DNA from: a virus
Direction: 5' to 3' (one strand)
Virus record (IMG/VR): IMGVR_UViG_3300048597_000664
Span: 1-37,411 of that record
Length of the DNA: 37,411 bases
A model generated the notes under the pieces. The model saw nothing but the letters and a program-made list of their open reading frames with translations. It did no database searches and had not been told where the DNA came from. Shown here piece after piece: positions 7,306-13,407 of this stretch (position 1 is its first letter; each line of letters starts with the position of its first letter). The translations under genes and the position numbers were made by a program.

Positions 7306-7745
7306 GCGTGACCTTCGACCGCGACCTCGCCGCGCTGCTCCGTGACAGCCCGGGCCGGGTCTCCAGCATCTGGTGTCTTGCCGCCTTCGGGGACACCGCG
7401 CCGGAGAGCTTCCGCGAGGCTTTCGAGGGTGGCCCCTGGCCTACCGAATTGGCCTGGGCGGCTGATCTCTTCGCAGAGGATCGGGAAGAGCCGCTTGAAG
7501 ACTGGGAAGCCTGGGAGCTGTTTCTGGAGGGCTGCTCGGACCGCCGCCTCTTAGGCTTTGTCATCTTGGCAGAATGCCCCGTTTTCACCGCTACATGCGC
7601 CAGCAGCGTCAGTTACTCGTGGGGCCATTATCGCCTCAATGGCATCTACGCAGAGACCATTGAGACCGGCCTCAAAGCGGCCGTCGATTGGTTCCGCGAG
7701 AACTATCTCGCCGCGCTGCGCGCCTTCGACGGAGCCAAGGCATGA
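7302..7745 (+). CDS. Hypothetical protein (early operon)
   Basis: 147 residues from the ATGA overlap with gam; the open frame extends upstream antiparallel to nothing real, only out of phase with gam. The composition is acidic and tryptophan-rich (AWAADLFAEDREEPLEDWEAWELF), with a hydrophobic middle (LLGFVILAECPVF) and a tail WFRENYLAALRAF. I do not recognise the family. It looks like a soluble globular protein with normal codon use for this phage. Confidence 0.65.
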   Translation: MSVTFDRDLAALLRDSPGRVSSIWCLAAFGDTAPESFREAFEGGPWPTELAWAADLFAEDREEPLEDWEAWELFLEGCSDRRLLGFVILAECPVFTATCASSVSYSWGHYRLNGIYAETIETGLKAAVDWFRENYLAALRAFDGAKA

Positions 7746-7918
7746 TGAGCCTGATGCACGATCTCGGCGCGCTGCCGCCGCAGTCGATCGCGGTCGGCCT
7801 GCTGCTGCTCGCCCTGGCCTTCGCCTTCGCCGAAAGCAGCCACCGCAGCATTGCCAACATCCTTCTGATGTTCGCCGCCGGCGGCGTCGGCTTCATGGCC
7901 GCGCGGGTGTTGGCATGA
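7742..7918 (+). CDS. Small two-helix membrane protein
   Basis: 58 residues from the ATGA overlap (a second in-frame ATG follows at once). Two hydrophobic segments: IAVGLLLLALAFAFA (about 18-32) and IANILLMFAAGGVGFMAARVL (about 37-57). No recognised family. It could be a small membrane effector of early infection, for example superinfection exclusion, but that is only a guess from size and location. Confidence 0.6.
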   Translation: MMSLMHDLGALPPQSIAVGLLLLALAFAFAESSHRSIANILLMFAAGGVGFMAARVLA

Positions 7919-8190
7919 GCCGGAAACCCAAAAGCCCCGCCGCCTGCATGACGGACATGCGGATAGGCGTCACGCCGGTCGAGCACGAGCTGCTCGATCT
8001 CATCACTGCCAACCGCGCGGCGCTGTCGCCGCTTGGCCCCGGCCACCTGATCGACACCGGCGCGAAGGACGCCGCGGCCGCTCTGCGCGCCGATCCGGCG
8101 CGGGGGCTGGCCGCCCGACGGCGCGAGAAGGCTCTGGCCGCTGCGGCGCGCCTGCTGCTGGCCGTCGAACAGATGGGAGTGAGCGCATGA
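7915..8190 (+). CDS. Hypothetical protein, first of a tandem paralogous pair
   Basis: 91 residues from an ATGA overlap. Shares with the next gene the pattern V-x3-EH-(E/D)-LL-x2-L-x2-NR-x2-L, then HL-x2-TG and a C-terminal AARLLLAVE-x-M helix, so the two arose by duplication. There is no catalytic signature. The all-helical appearance and conserved EH and NR pairs suggest a small protein- or nucleic-acid-binding unit. Function unknown. Confidence 0.65.
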   Translation: MSRKPKSPAACMTDMRIGVTPVEHELLDLITANRAALSPLGPGHLIDTGAKDAAAALRADPARGLAARRREKALAAAARLLLAVEQMGVSA

Positions 8191-8453
8191 GCAGAACGGA
8201 CGACACTCTCGACACCGTCGAAATGCGGGCGGCCGTTTCGCTGGCGGAGCATGATCTGCTGGTTCATCTGGAGCATAACCGCTCGCATCTGCTCGGCTAC
8301 GGCAAGCGACACCTGATGAAGACCGGTGTCGCCCATGCTCAGTACGTGGTTGCCGGCGAGTGCGAGCCGCTGCAGTTACAACGCCGGCTGATGCTGCTCG
8401 GAGCCGCGGCAAGGTTGCTGCTGGCCGTCGAGCTGATGGACGCCGGCCAGTGA
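8187..8453 (+). CDS. Hypothetical protein, second of a tandem paralogous pair
   Basis: 88 residues, coupled by ATGA to its paralogue. It keeps the AEHDLLVHLEHNRSHLLGYG core, HLMKTG and the LLGAAARLLLAVELM C-terminus, but the middle has diverged. The stop overlaps the GTG start of GemA (GTGA). Adjacent diverged copies suggest a heteromeric pair or a change of specificity after duplication. Confidence 0.65.
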   Translation: MSRTDDTLDTVEMRAAVSLAEHDLLVHLEHNRSHLLGYGKRHLMKTGVAHAQYVVAGECEPLQLQRRLMLLGAAARLLLAVELMDAGQ

Positions 8454-9283
8454 GCCGGGTCTACACCCACGGCGGCAAGCGCGGCGGCATGCCCGCCAGC
8501 ATGCGCACGGCGCTCGGCGGTGCCTATCGGCCGCCCAGCGACTTCGCAAACGTGGTGCCGATCCGGCCGCAGGCCGCACCGCCGAAGGAGAAGGCGAAGT
8601 TCCCGCCGGATCCGCAGCGCCGCGTGATGATCGCCAAGATCAAGATCGCCCAGAAGGACCTGGACTTCGACGACGGCGACTATCGCGCGCTGCTCGACCG
8701 GGTGACCGGCAAGGTCAGCTGCACGACGATGTCGCTGGCCGAGCTGGGCAAGGTGCTCGACGAGTTCAAGCGGCTCGGCTGGGCGCCGGTGACCAGCCAG
8801 AAGTCCAAAAGCGTACCGGGTCGGCCGCCCCTGGCTGACCATCCCGGCGCCCGCAAGGCGCGGGCGCTGTGGATCTCGCTCTCGCTGCTCGGTGCGATTC
8901 GGCAGCCGACCGAGGCGGCGCTTCAGGCCTTTGCTCGTCGCCAAATGGGCTGCCAGCAACTGCAATGGGCGGACCAGTCGCAGGTCTACAAGCTGATCGA
9001 GGCATTGAAGGCCTTTGCCCAGCGGCTCGGCTGGGACCAGTCGGTCGCCGGCCTGGCCGACCCGATCTGGACGCTGAAGTATCGCCTGGTCGCCGCCATC
9101 GTGAAGCGCATGGTCGCGGCCGGCGCGCTGCCGGCGGGGGCGACGATCGCCACCGTCATCGCGGAAAGGCTTGGCCACGACGAAGCGGTGCAGCAGGTCT
9201 CCGAGCGCGAACTCGAAACGCTCGCCAGCCAGCTGGGCCGCGATCTCGCCGCGCACGTCGCCGCCGACTATTACGAGGACTGA
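8450..9283 (+). CDS. gemA: Mu gp16/GemA-like regulator (DUF1018)
   Basis: 277 residues from the GTG at 8450 (GTGA overlap); longer upstream frames overlap the preceding gene. About residues 55-120 match the gp16/DUF1018 family: RRVMIAKIKIAQKDLDFDDG, then YRALLDRVTGKVSCTTMSLAEL and LDEFKRLGW. The rest (LWISLSLLGAI to the end) is a helical region common in the longer homologues. In Mu, GemA belongs to the middle of the genome and alters host gene expression and DNA supercoiling; the molecular action is unclear. It lies directly before the Mor-like activator, as in many Mu-like phages. Confidence 0.85.
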   Translation: MSRVYTHGGKRGGMPASMRTALGGAYRPPSDFANVVPIRPQAAPPKEKAKFPPDPQRRVMIAKIKIAQKDLDFDDGDYRALLDRVTGKVSCTTMSLAELGKVLDEFKRLGWAPVTSQKSKSVPGRPPLADHPGARKARALWISLSLLGAIRQPTEAALQAFARRQMGCQQLQWADQSQVYKLIEALKAFAQRLGWDQSVAGLADPIWTLKYRLVAAIVKRMVAAGALPAGATIATVIAERLGHDEAVQQVSERELETLASQLGRDLAAHVAADYYED

Positions 9284-9307
9284 CCGCTGTCGGCCCGCCT
9301 CGTCTCG

Positions 9308-9661
9308 ATGAACGACGCTCCGCCGATCGCGGCGGAGCTGATCGAGGTCATTGGCGAGGCCGCTTACCTGCAGCTCGCCGGGGCGATGGCCGGCTCGTGC
9401 TTCTACGTGCCGCGCCACCCCGGCGCTGATCATGCCATCACCCAGGCGGTCGGCCCAGAGACCGCCGCGCTGATCGCCGAATACTTCCACGGCCGCCAGC
9501 TGGTCCTGCCGGTCGGCTTCTGGCGCCGCCGCGCCATCATCCAAATGGGGGATGCAATGAGCGGCGATGAAATCGCAAGGGCGTTGCGGCTTTCGCGTTC
9601 CTATGTCTATGAGGTGCTGGCCGAGGCCAAGCGCGAGCGCGAGCCGGACCTCTTCGGCTGA
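9308..9661 (+). CDS. mor: Mor/C-like transcription activator
   Basis: 117 residues, matching the Mor family: a dimerisation half (ELIEVIGEAAYLQLAGAMAG, CFYVPRHPGADHAITQAVGP) and a C-terminal helix-turn-helix (SGDEIARALRLSRSYVYEVLAEAK, about 84-107, interrupted here only for description). Mor and C of Mu bind dyads just upstream of -35 and activate middle and late promoters without a good -35 box. No second family member is seen, so this one protein may serve both stages. A dyad begins 8 bp after its stop and recurs upstream of the protease gene; these are the best candidate targets. The start has no strong ribosome site. Confidence 0.88.
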   Translation: MNDAPPIAAELIEVIGEAAYLQLAGAMAGSCFYVPRHPGADHAITQAVGPETAALIAEYFHGRQLVLPVGFWRRRAIIQMGDAMSGDEIARALRLSRSYVYEVLAEAKREREPDLFG

Positions 9662-9665
9662 GCCG

Positions 9666-9693
9666 TCCCGTCCGCTGCCGGACGTGAGCCGCC
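9666..9693 (+). promoter_or_regulatory. Candidate late (Plys-like) activator site, copy 1
   Basis: Dyad CGTCCG-CTGC-CGGACG at 9669-9684 in the only gap between the Mor-like gene and the endolysin. The 28-base block 9666-9693 matches 21460-21487 at 24 positions, and the outer pair changes from C-G to T-A in the second copy, so symmetry is kept. A possible -10 (TATCGC, 9708-9713) lies downstream with no clear -35 box, as expected for an activator-dependent promoter. Inference from repeat, symmetry and position. Confidence 0.55.
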
Positions 9694-9720
9694 GGCGACT
9701 TCCACCCTATCGCTTTGGGC

Positions 9721-10326
9721 ATGCGCGCAGCAGCCCAGCCCTTCAAAACCGTGCCCGTTTCGGGACGCTTCGAGACGTGCCTGGCGCATCTGCTCAAGCT
9801 CGAAGGCGGCTTCGTCAGCCACGGGAGTGACCGTGGCGGCGCCACCAACCATGGCATCTCGCTGCGCTTCGCCGCGGCCGAGGCGCGGCTCGATCCGGTC
9901 GTCCGCCGACTGCTCGACGTCGATATGGATGGTGACGTCGACTATCTCGACATCCGCGGGCTCAGCCGCGAGGCGGCGGCCGAAGTCTATCGCCGCTGCT
10001 TCTGGGATCGCTACCGCTGCGGCCGGCTGAAACCGCGCATGGACGGCGCGCTGTTCGACCAGGCGGTCAACGGTGGCGGCGTCGCGGCGGTGAAGCTGTT
10101 GCAGCAGGCGGTCAACCTGCAGCGCCAGTTTCCCGACCTGGTGGTCGACGGTCGCATGGGGCCGAAGACGGTGGCGGCCGCCAACAGGTCCGACCCCAAC
10201 CAGGTCGTCGAGTTCATGCGGCAGCTGGCCGCCGGCCGGTACCGCGCCATCGTCAACGCCGACCCCAGCCAGCGCGTCTTCCTGCGCGGCTGGCTGCGCC
10301 GCGCGGCCCAGTTGGGGCACGTTTGA
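9721..10326 (+). CDS. GH108 endolysin (N-acetylmuramidase type) with EF-hand-like loop
   Basis: 201 residues from ATG 9721 (a TTG two codons earlier also exists). The N-terminal part has the GH108 motif LEGGFVSH, with presumed catalytic E28, then DRGGATNHGIS. The C-terminal part (NLQRQFPDLVVDGRMGPKTV and after) fits the peptidoglycan-binding domain usual in this family. It cleaves cell-wall glycan at lysis. There is no signal peptide, so it needs the holin. Between the domains, DVDMDGDVDYLD follows the EF-hand/dockerin pattern DxDxDGxxxxxD, suggesting calcium binding. First gene after the candidate late promoter; coupled by TGATG to the holin-like gene. Confidence 0.9.
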   Translation: MRAAAQPFKTVPVSGRFETCLAHLLKLEGGFVSHGSDRGGATNHGISLRFAAAEARLDPVVRRLLDVDMDGDVDYLDIRGLSREAAAEVYRRCFWDRYRCGRLKPRMDGALFDQAVNGGGVAAVKLLQQAVNLQRQFPDLVVDGRMGPKTVAAANRSDPNQVVEFMRQLAAGRYRAIVNADPSQRVFLRGWLRRAAQLGHV

Positions 10327-10565
10327 TGGCGCCTCGATTCCATCCGCGCGCCGCGCCCGCAGGCCCATGGGCCTTCTATATCCGCGCCTGGCGGCCCGCC
10401 TGCGGCTGGCTGATCTGCGCGCTGCTGCTGCGCGCCCTGATCGTGCCGATCGTCCAGCTGATCCGCTATGAGCCGGTGGAGCCACTCGACTGGTCGGCGC
10501 TCTCGATGCTGGCCGGCGCGCTATTCATCGCCCGCAGCTATGAACGCTCGCGGGGGTTTGCCTGA
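10326..10565 (+). CDS. Holin-like membrane protein (3TM-type)
   Basis: 79 residues, start sharing a base with the endolysin stop. Hydrophobic segments are ACGWLICALLLRALIVPIVQLI (split at about residues 24-45) and ALSMLAGALFIARS (about 57-70). The N-terminal RAWRPACGW and C-terminal ARSYERSRGFA match the pattern of short phage holins of the 3TM type, which end in RTxEKxKG. Holins open the inner membrane to release endolysin. Family membership is from motif memory; position between endolysin and spanins supports it. Confidence 0.75.
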   Translation: MAPRFHPRAAPAGPWAFYIRAWRPACGWLICALLLRALIVPIVQLIRYEPVEPLDWSALSMLAGALFIARSYERSRGFA

Positions 10566-11101
10566 TGCTGGGGGCTGTCCTCGCGCTTCGCGGCTGGAAG
10601 CTCGGCGGCTTCATCGCCGGCCTGCTTGCGCTGGCGGCCATCATCGCCGGCGCCGTCTGGCTGATCCGCGATCATGACCGGCTGAGGGAGGTCGAGCGCA
10701 AAGCGCTGGCCTGCGAGGCCGCCGTGAAGAACGGCGAGCCGACAACGCTCAACTGCCCTCAGGCGATCAGCAACGCCGCCACGCGCGGCCAGCGTTACCT
10801 CGATTGCGACGCCGCGATCGCCGCCGGCGACCTTTACGCCACCCGCGCCGCCTGCTCGGCCGCCGTGAAGCGCCGCGACGCCCAGGCCACCGCCCTTGCC
10901 GCCGGCAACCGCGACCTCGCCACCCAGCTCGCCGCTGCCCGCGACCAGCTGACCGGCGGGCTCGCGCGTGCCGCTGCCCGAAACGACGCCCTTATCCGAA
11001 AGGACCGCAATGCCCAGGCTGTTATCGCCGGTGCACCGCGGGCTGCTGATGGTCGCATCACTTGCGATGATCGGTGCCTGCGAGACCTCACAGGCGACTA
11101 A
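10565..11101 (+). CDS. Rz: Rz-like inner-membrane spanin
   Basis: 178 residues with one N-terminal transmembrane helix (GGFIAGLLALAAIIAGAVWLI, about 14-34, the first charged residues following) and a long periplasmic helical domain rich in Ala, Arg and Gln (AATALAAGNRDLATQLAAARDQL). Several cysteines lie in the periplasmic part. The i-spanin bridges to Rz1 and fuses inner and outer membranes at the end of lysis. It is unusually rich in non-helical Cys/Pro segments near 50-75, so homology to lambda Rz is by architecture, not sequence. Rz1 is nested in another frame at its 3' end, which strongly supports the call. Confidence 0.75.
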   Translation: MLGAVLALRGWKLGGFIAGLLALAAIIAGAVWLIRDHDRLREVERKALACEAAVKNGEPTTLNCPQAISNAATRGQRYLDCDAAIAAGDLYATRAACSAAVKRRDAQATALAAGNRDLATQLAAARDQLTGGLARAAARNDALIRKDRNAQAVIAGAPRAADGRITCDDRCLRDLTGD

Positions 11102-11321
11102 ACCCGTGCCCCGCGCCAGCGACCCCATCGTCGAGACCGTGACGGTCGAGCGCCAGGTCTGCCCGGCCGAGCTGCTCGCGCCTGTGCCGAAGAAGCCGGC
11201 GCGGCCTGCCGGCGGCTCGCTGACCGGCGATCCGGCGACGCTGGGCTGGGTCGGCCAGCTCGCGAGCTGGGGCGAGGCGCTTCGCCTGCTGTTCACCGAT
11301 GCTGCCGCGCAATGCCCGTGA
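11010..11321 (+). CDS. Rz1: Rz1-like outer-membrane spanin lipoprotein
   Basis: 103 residues from ATG 11010, preceded by AAGGA at the correct distance; an upstream in-frame start would destroy the signal peptide. The signal is RGLLMVASLAMIGAC with a lipobox IGAC, so C24 would be lipidated. The mature part has a Pro-rich stretch (VPKKPARPAGG). It overlaps the 3' end of Rz by 92 bp in a different frame, the classic overlapping Rz/Rz1 layout. It should sit in the outer membrane and pair with the inner-membrane spanin. Confidence 0.85.
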   Translation: MPRLLSPVHRGLLMVASLAMIGACETSQATKPVPRASDPIVETVTVERQVCPAELLAPVPKKPARPAGGSLTGDPATLGWVGQLASWGEALRLLFTDAAAQCP

Positions 11322-11587
11322 CCGATATCGTCGATGAAGCCGCCTGGCTGACCGAGGCGGAGCGCAGCGAAGGCGTGCGCCGGGTGCAGGCGTCGCTGGC
11401 CGAGCCAGGCGCAGATGATTGCGTCGGCTGTGGCGAGCCGATCGAGCCGGCGCGCCGGGCGGCGCTGCCCTCGGCCCGGCGCTGCACCGGCTGCCAGGAG
11501 CGCGTCGAGCGCCGCGAGAACACCAAGGCCAGGGCGCCGGTCGTCGGCGACGGGCTCAACATGACGATGCGGGGGACGGGGCTGTGA
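11312..11587 (+). CDS. TraR/DksA-type zinc finger protein
   Basis: 91 residues. The four-cysteine finger C37/C40 and C58/C61 in DCVGCGEPIEPARR, ALPSARRCTGCQ is the DksA/TraR C-terminal signature (CxxC, GxPI, RR, P, CxxC). TraR-like proteins bind the RNA polymerase secondary channel and can mimic DksA plus ppGpp. Such genes are common in Mu-like phages at the start of the head region. Its first codons overlap the end of Rz1 by 10 bp. The N-terminal coiled coil is short, as in TraR rather than DksA. Confidence 0.88.
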   Translation: MPVTDIVDEAAWLTEAERSEGVRRVQASLAEPGADDCVGCGEPIEPARRAALPSARRCTGCQERVERRENTKARAPVVGDGLNMTMRGTGL

Positions 11588-11889
11588 GCTTGGAATTGGT
11601 GCCTTTGGGGGCGCTGGTCATCGCGACCCTCGCTTTCATCCTGGCGGTTGCGACCTTCTGGCGTGCCGGCGACTGGGAAAAATCGAAGGCGGGGGAAGCC
11701 ATGAAGGCCAAGCATTCCGCGCTCGAAAATCGCGTCACCATCATCGAGACGAAGATTAGCGACCTGCCGACGAAGGCCGATATCGCCCGCGTCGAGAGCG
11801 AGATCGACGGCGTCCAGGACAAGCTGGCGCTCACCCATGCCGGCGTCGTGCGCATCGAGAGCTTCCTGATGGAGCATGGTGGTAAATGA
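11584..11889 (+). CDS. DUF2730 membrane-anchored coiled-coil protein (Mu gp25-like)
   Basis: 101 residues from GTG 11584 (GTGA overlap). An N-terminal transmembrane helix (VPLGALVIATLAFILAVATFW, split around residue 16) is followed by a coiled coil: ALENRVTIIETKISDLPTKAD and VESEIDGVQDKLALTH. The phrase E-x3-S-DLPTKAD is characteristic of DUF2730, a family found beside gp26/gp27 in Mu-like phages. The function is not known; it lies just before the small terminase region. Confidence 0.8.
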   Translation: MSLELVPLGALVIATLAFILAVATFWRAGDWEKSKAGEAMKAKHSALENRVTIIETKISDLPTKADIARVESEIDGVQDKLALTHAGVVRIESFLMEHGGK

Positions 11890-12188
11890 GCGGCTATCCC
11901 GAGCACTTCGCCAAGCACGTGCGCCTGGTCATCCTGCGGCTGCTGGCCGAAGCGACCGAGTATCGGCTCAACGCCTCGATCCTGGGCGACATGGTTGCGG
12001 CGCACGGTCTGGCCGCCACCCGCGCTCAGATCCGCACCGAGATCGCCTGGCTTGAAGAGCAGGGCCTGCTGAAGGCCGACGAACTGGCGAATGGCCTGGT
12101 CGTCGCCACGCTCTCCGAGCGCGGCCTCGATGTCGCCGCTGGCCGCGCCAGCGTGCCCGGCGTCCAGCGGCCGGGGCCCGGCCTCTGA
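11886..12188 (+). CDS. VpaChn25_0724-like phage protein, winged helix
   Basis: 100 residues from the ATGA overlap. RLVILRLLAEATEYRLNASIL, then an RAQIRTEIAWLEEQGLL helix, LVVATLSERGLDVAAGRA and the ending VPGVQRPGPG are typical of the VpaChn25_0724/Mu gp26 type. The WLxEQGL and LSxRG pattern is that of a winged helix-turn-helix. Always found before the small terminase in Mu-like phages; role unknown. TGATG junction to the next gene. Confidence 0.8.
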   Translation: MSGYPEHFAKHVRLVILRLLAEATEYRLNASILGDMVAAHGLAATRAQIRTEIAWLEEQGLLKADELANGLVVATLSERGLDVAAGRASVPGVQRPGPGL

Positions 12189-12739
12189 TGCGCAAGGCCA
12201 TGCGCCATCGCCCGTCGTCGATCGACAAGCTCGATCCCGAGATCAAGCGGCTGATCAGCGATCTGCGGCTGGAGCACGGCTGGTCGATCGACCAGATCAA
12301 GGCAAAGCTCGACGAGCTGGCGCAGCCGGTCAGTCGTTCCGCCCTGGCGCGCCACACCAAGTCGATCGAGGAGATCGGCCGGGAGCTCCGCCACAGCCGT
12401 GAAATGGCCAAGGCGCTGGTCGAGAGCGTCGACCCCGGCGACGAAGCCAAAGTCGCCAGCCTCAACATCGAGCTGGCGCACACCTCGCTGATGCGGCTGC
12501 AGACCGCGACGGAAGGCGGCGAGCTGGTGACGCTCGACCCCAAGGAGGCGATGTTCGTCGCCTCGGCAATCAACAACCTGGTCGGCGCCGGCGGCAAGCT
12601 CGCAGAGATCCGCCGCAAGGCCAAGGCCGAGCAGAAGAAGGAGTCGGCCGAGACGGCCAAGAGCGCGGCGACCGCCGCCGGCCTGTCCAAAGAGGTCGTC
12701 GAGAACATCTACCACGCGGTGCTGGGGGTGCAGGCATGA
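12188..12739 (+). CDS. Mu gp27-like protein, probable small terminase (DUF3486)
   Basis: 183 residues. HRPSSIDKLDPEIKRLISDL opens the DUF3486 family, with a helix-turn-helix (GWSIDQIKAKLDELAQPVSRS, then ALARHTKSI). The rest is long helices ending in KAKAEQKKESAETAKSAAT. gp27 is thought to be the small, DNA-recognising terminase subunit that pairs with gp28 at the phage left end. Separated from the large subunit by four small genes and two minus-strand genes, which is a wider gap than usual. Confidence 0.85.
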   Translation: MRKAMRHRPSSIDKLDPEIKRLISDLRLEHGWSIDQIKAKLDELAQPVSRSALARHTKSIEEIGRELRHSREMAKALVESVDPGDEAKVASLNIELAHTSLMRLQTATEGGELVTLDPKEAMFVASAINNLVGAGGKLAEIRRKAKAEQKKESAETAKSAATAAGLSKEVVENIYHAVLGVQA

Positions 12740-12891
12740 GCGTCGGCAAGCTTTCGTTCGTCACCGGCGTTGTGCTGTGCGCCGCGATGGTCGCCGTCCT
12801 GCTGGCCATGGGCGTCTCTGGCCCCGTCGCAGCCTTTGTCGCACCGCTGGTGGTGATCGTCGCCGCCTATGTTTCGGAGTTCGCGGGATGA
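12736..12891 (+). CDS. Tiny two-helix membrane protein
   Basis: 51 residues, from an ATGA overlap with gp27 to a stop that overlaps the next ATG. Two hydrophobic helices: SFVTGVVLCAAMVAVLLAM and AAFVAPLVVIVAAYV. No family recognised. ATGA overlaps at both ends and high GC3 support it as a real gene despite its size. Confidence 0.6.
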   Translation: MSVGKLSFVTGVVLCAAMVAVLLAMGVSGPVAAFVAPLVVIVAAYVSEFAG

Positions 12892-13019
12892 GCGGCCTGC
12901 AGCGCATCGTCGTCGGCATCATCGCGCTCGCGCTGATTGCCATAGCAATCCGCAACGGCCCCATGCTGGCCCGCGCCCAGTGCCGCGCCAACATGGCAAT
13001 CTGGGGACCATCGGCATGA
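12888..13019 (+). CDS. Tiny single-helix membrane protein
   Basis: 43 residues, starting and ending in ATGA overlaps. One hydrophobic helix (IVVGIIALALIAIAI, about 7-21) followed by a short basic stretch with one cysteine. Not recognised. Coupling on both sides is the main evidence that it is translated. Confidence 0.5.
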   Translation: MSGLQRIVVGIIALALIAIAIRNGPMLARAQCRANMAIWGPSA

Positions 13020-13402
13020 GCGATCCTGTCACCCATAGCCGGCCGTTCCTGGTCGATTACACCCACGAGGGCCGGCCCTTCAGCTTCCTGCTGCTCGGCC
13101 CCGGCAGCTGGCCCGAGGCGGAGGCGCACCTGGCCTCGATCAAGGCTGGCGCGATCGTCACGGGCAGCGACGTCGTGGAGATCCCGGTCGACGAACAGCT
13201 CGGCCGCATGCTGGCGCAATGGGCGGGCGAGGCCGAAGCGCTGCTCTCCGCCCATGTCGCCGCCGGCAAGCCGGTCGAGGTCGCCCTCACCGGCGCCGCC
13301 GTGCTCTCCGCCAGCTGCCTGGTCGCCGGCCTCAGCCTCGAAGCCGCCAACGCCACCGCCCTGGAGGTGATGACCGCCGCCTATCGGATGCCCCAGGCAT
13401 GA
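13016..13402 (+). CDS. Hypothetical protein before the moron
   Basis: 128 residues from ATGA at 13016. It begins with a beta-rich part (RPFLVDYTHEGRPFSFLLLG) and the motif GSWPEAEAHLASIKAGAIV, then a helical, Ala-rich half. The family is not recognised; the N-terminus suggests a small alpha/beta domain. Its stop lies in the CATGAG block that is repeated on the far side of the inverted gene. Confidence 0.65.
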   Translation: MSDPVTHSRPFLVDYTHEGRPFSFLLLGPGSWPEAEAHLASIKAGAIVTGSDVVEIPVDEQLGRMLAQWAGEAEALLSAHVAAGKPVEVALTGAAVLSASCLVAGLSLEAANATALEVMTAAYRMPQA

Positions 13403-13407
13403 GCCAG

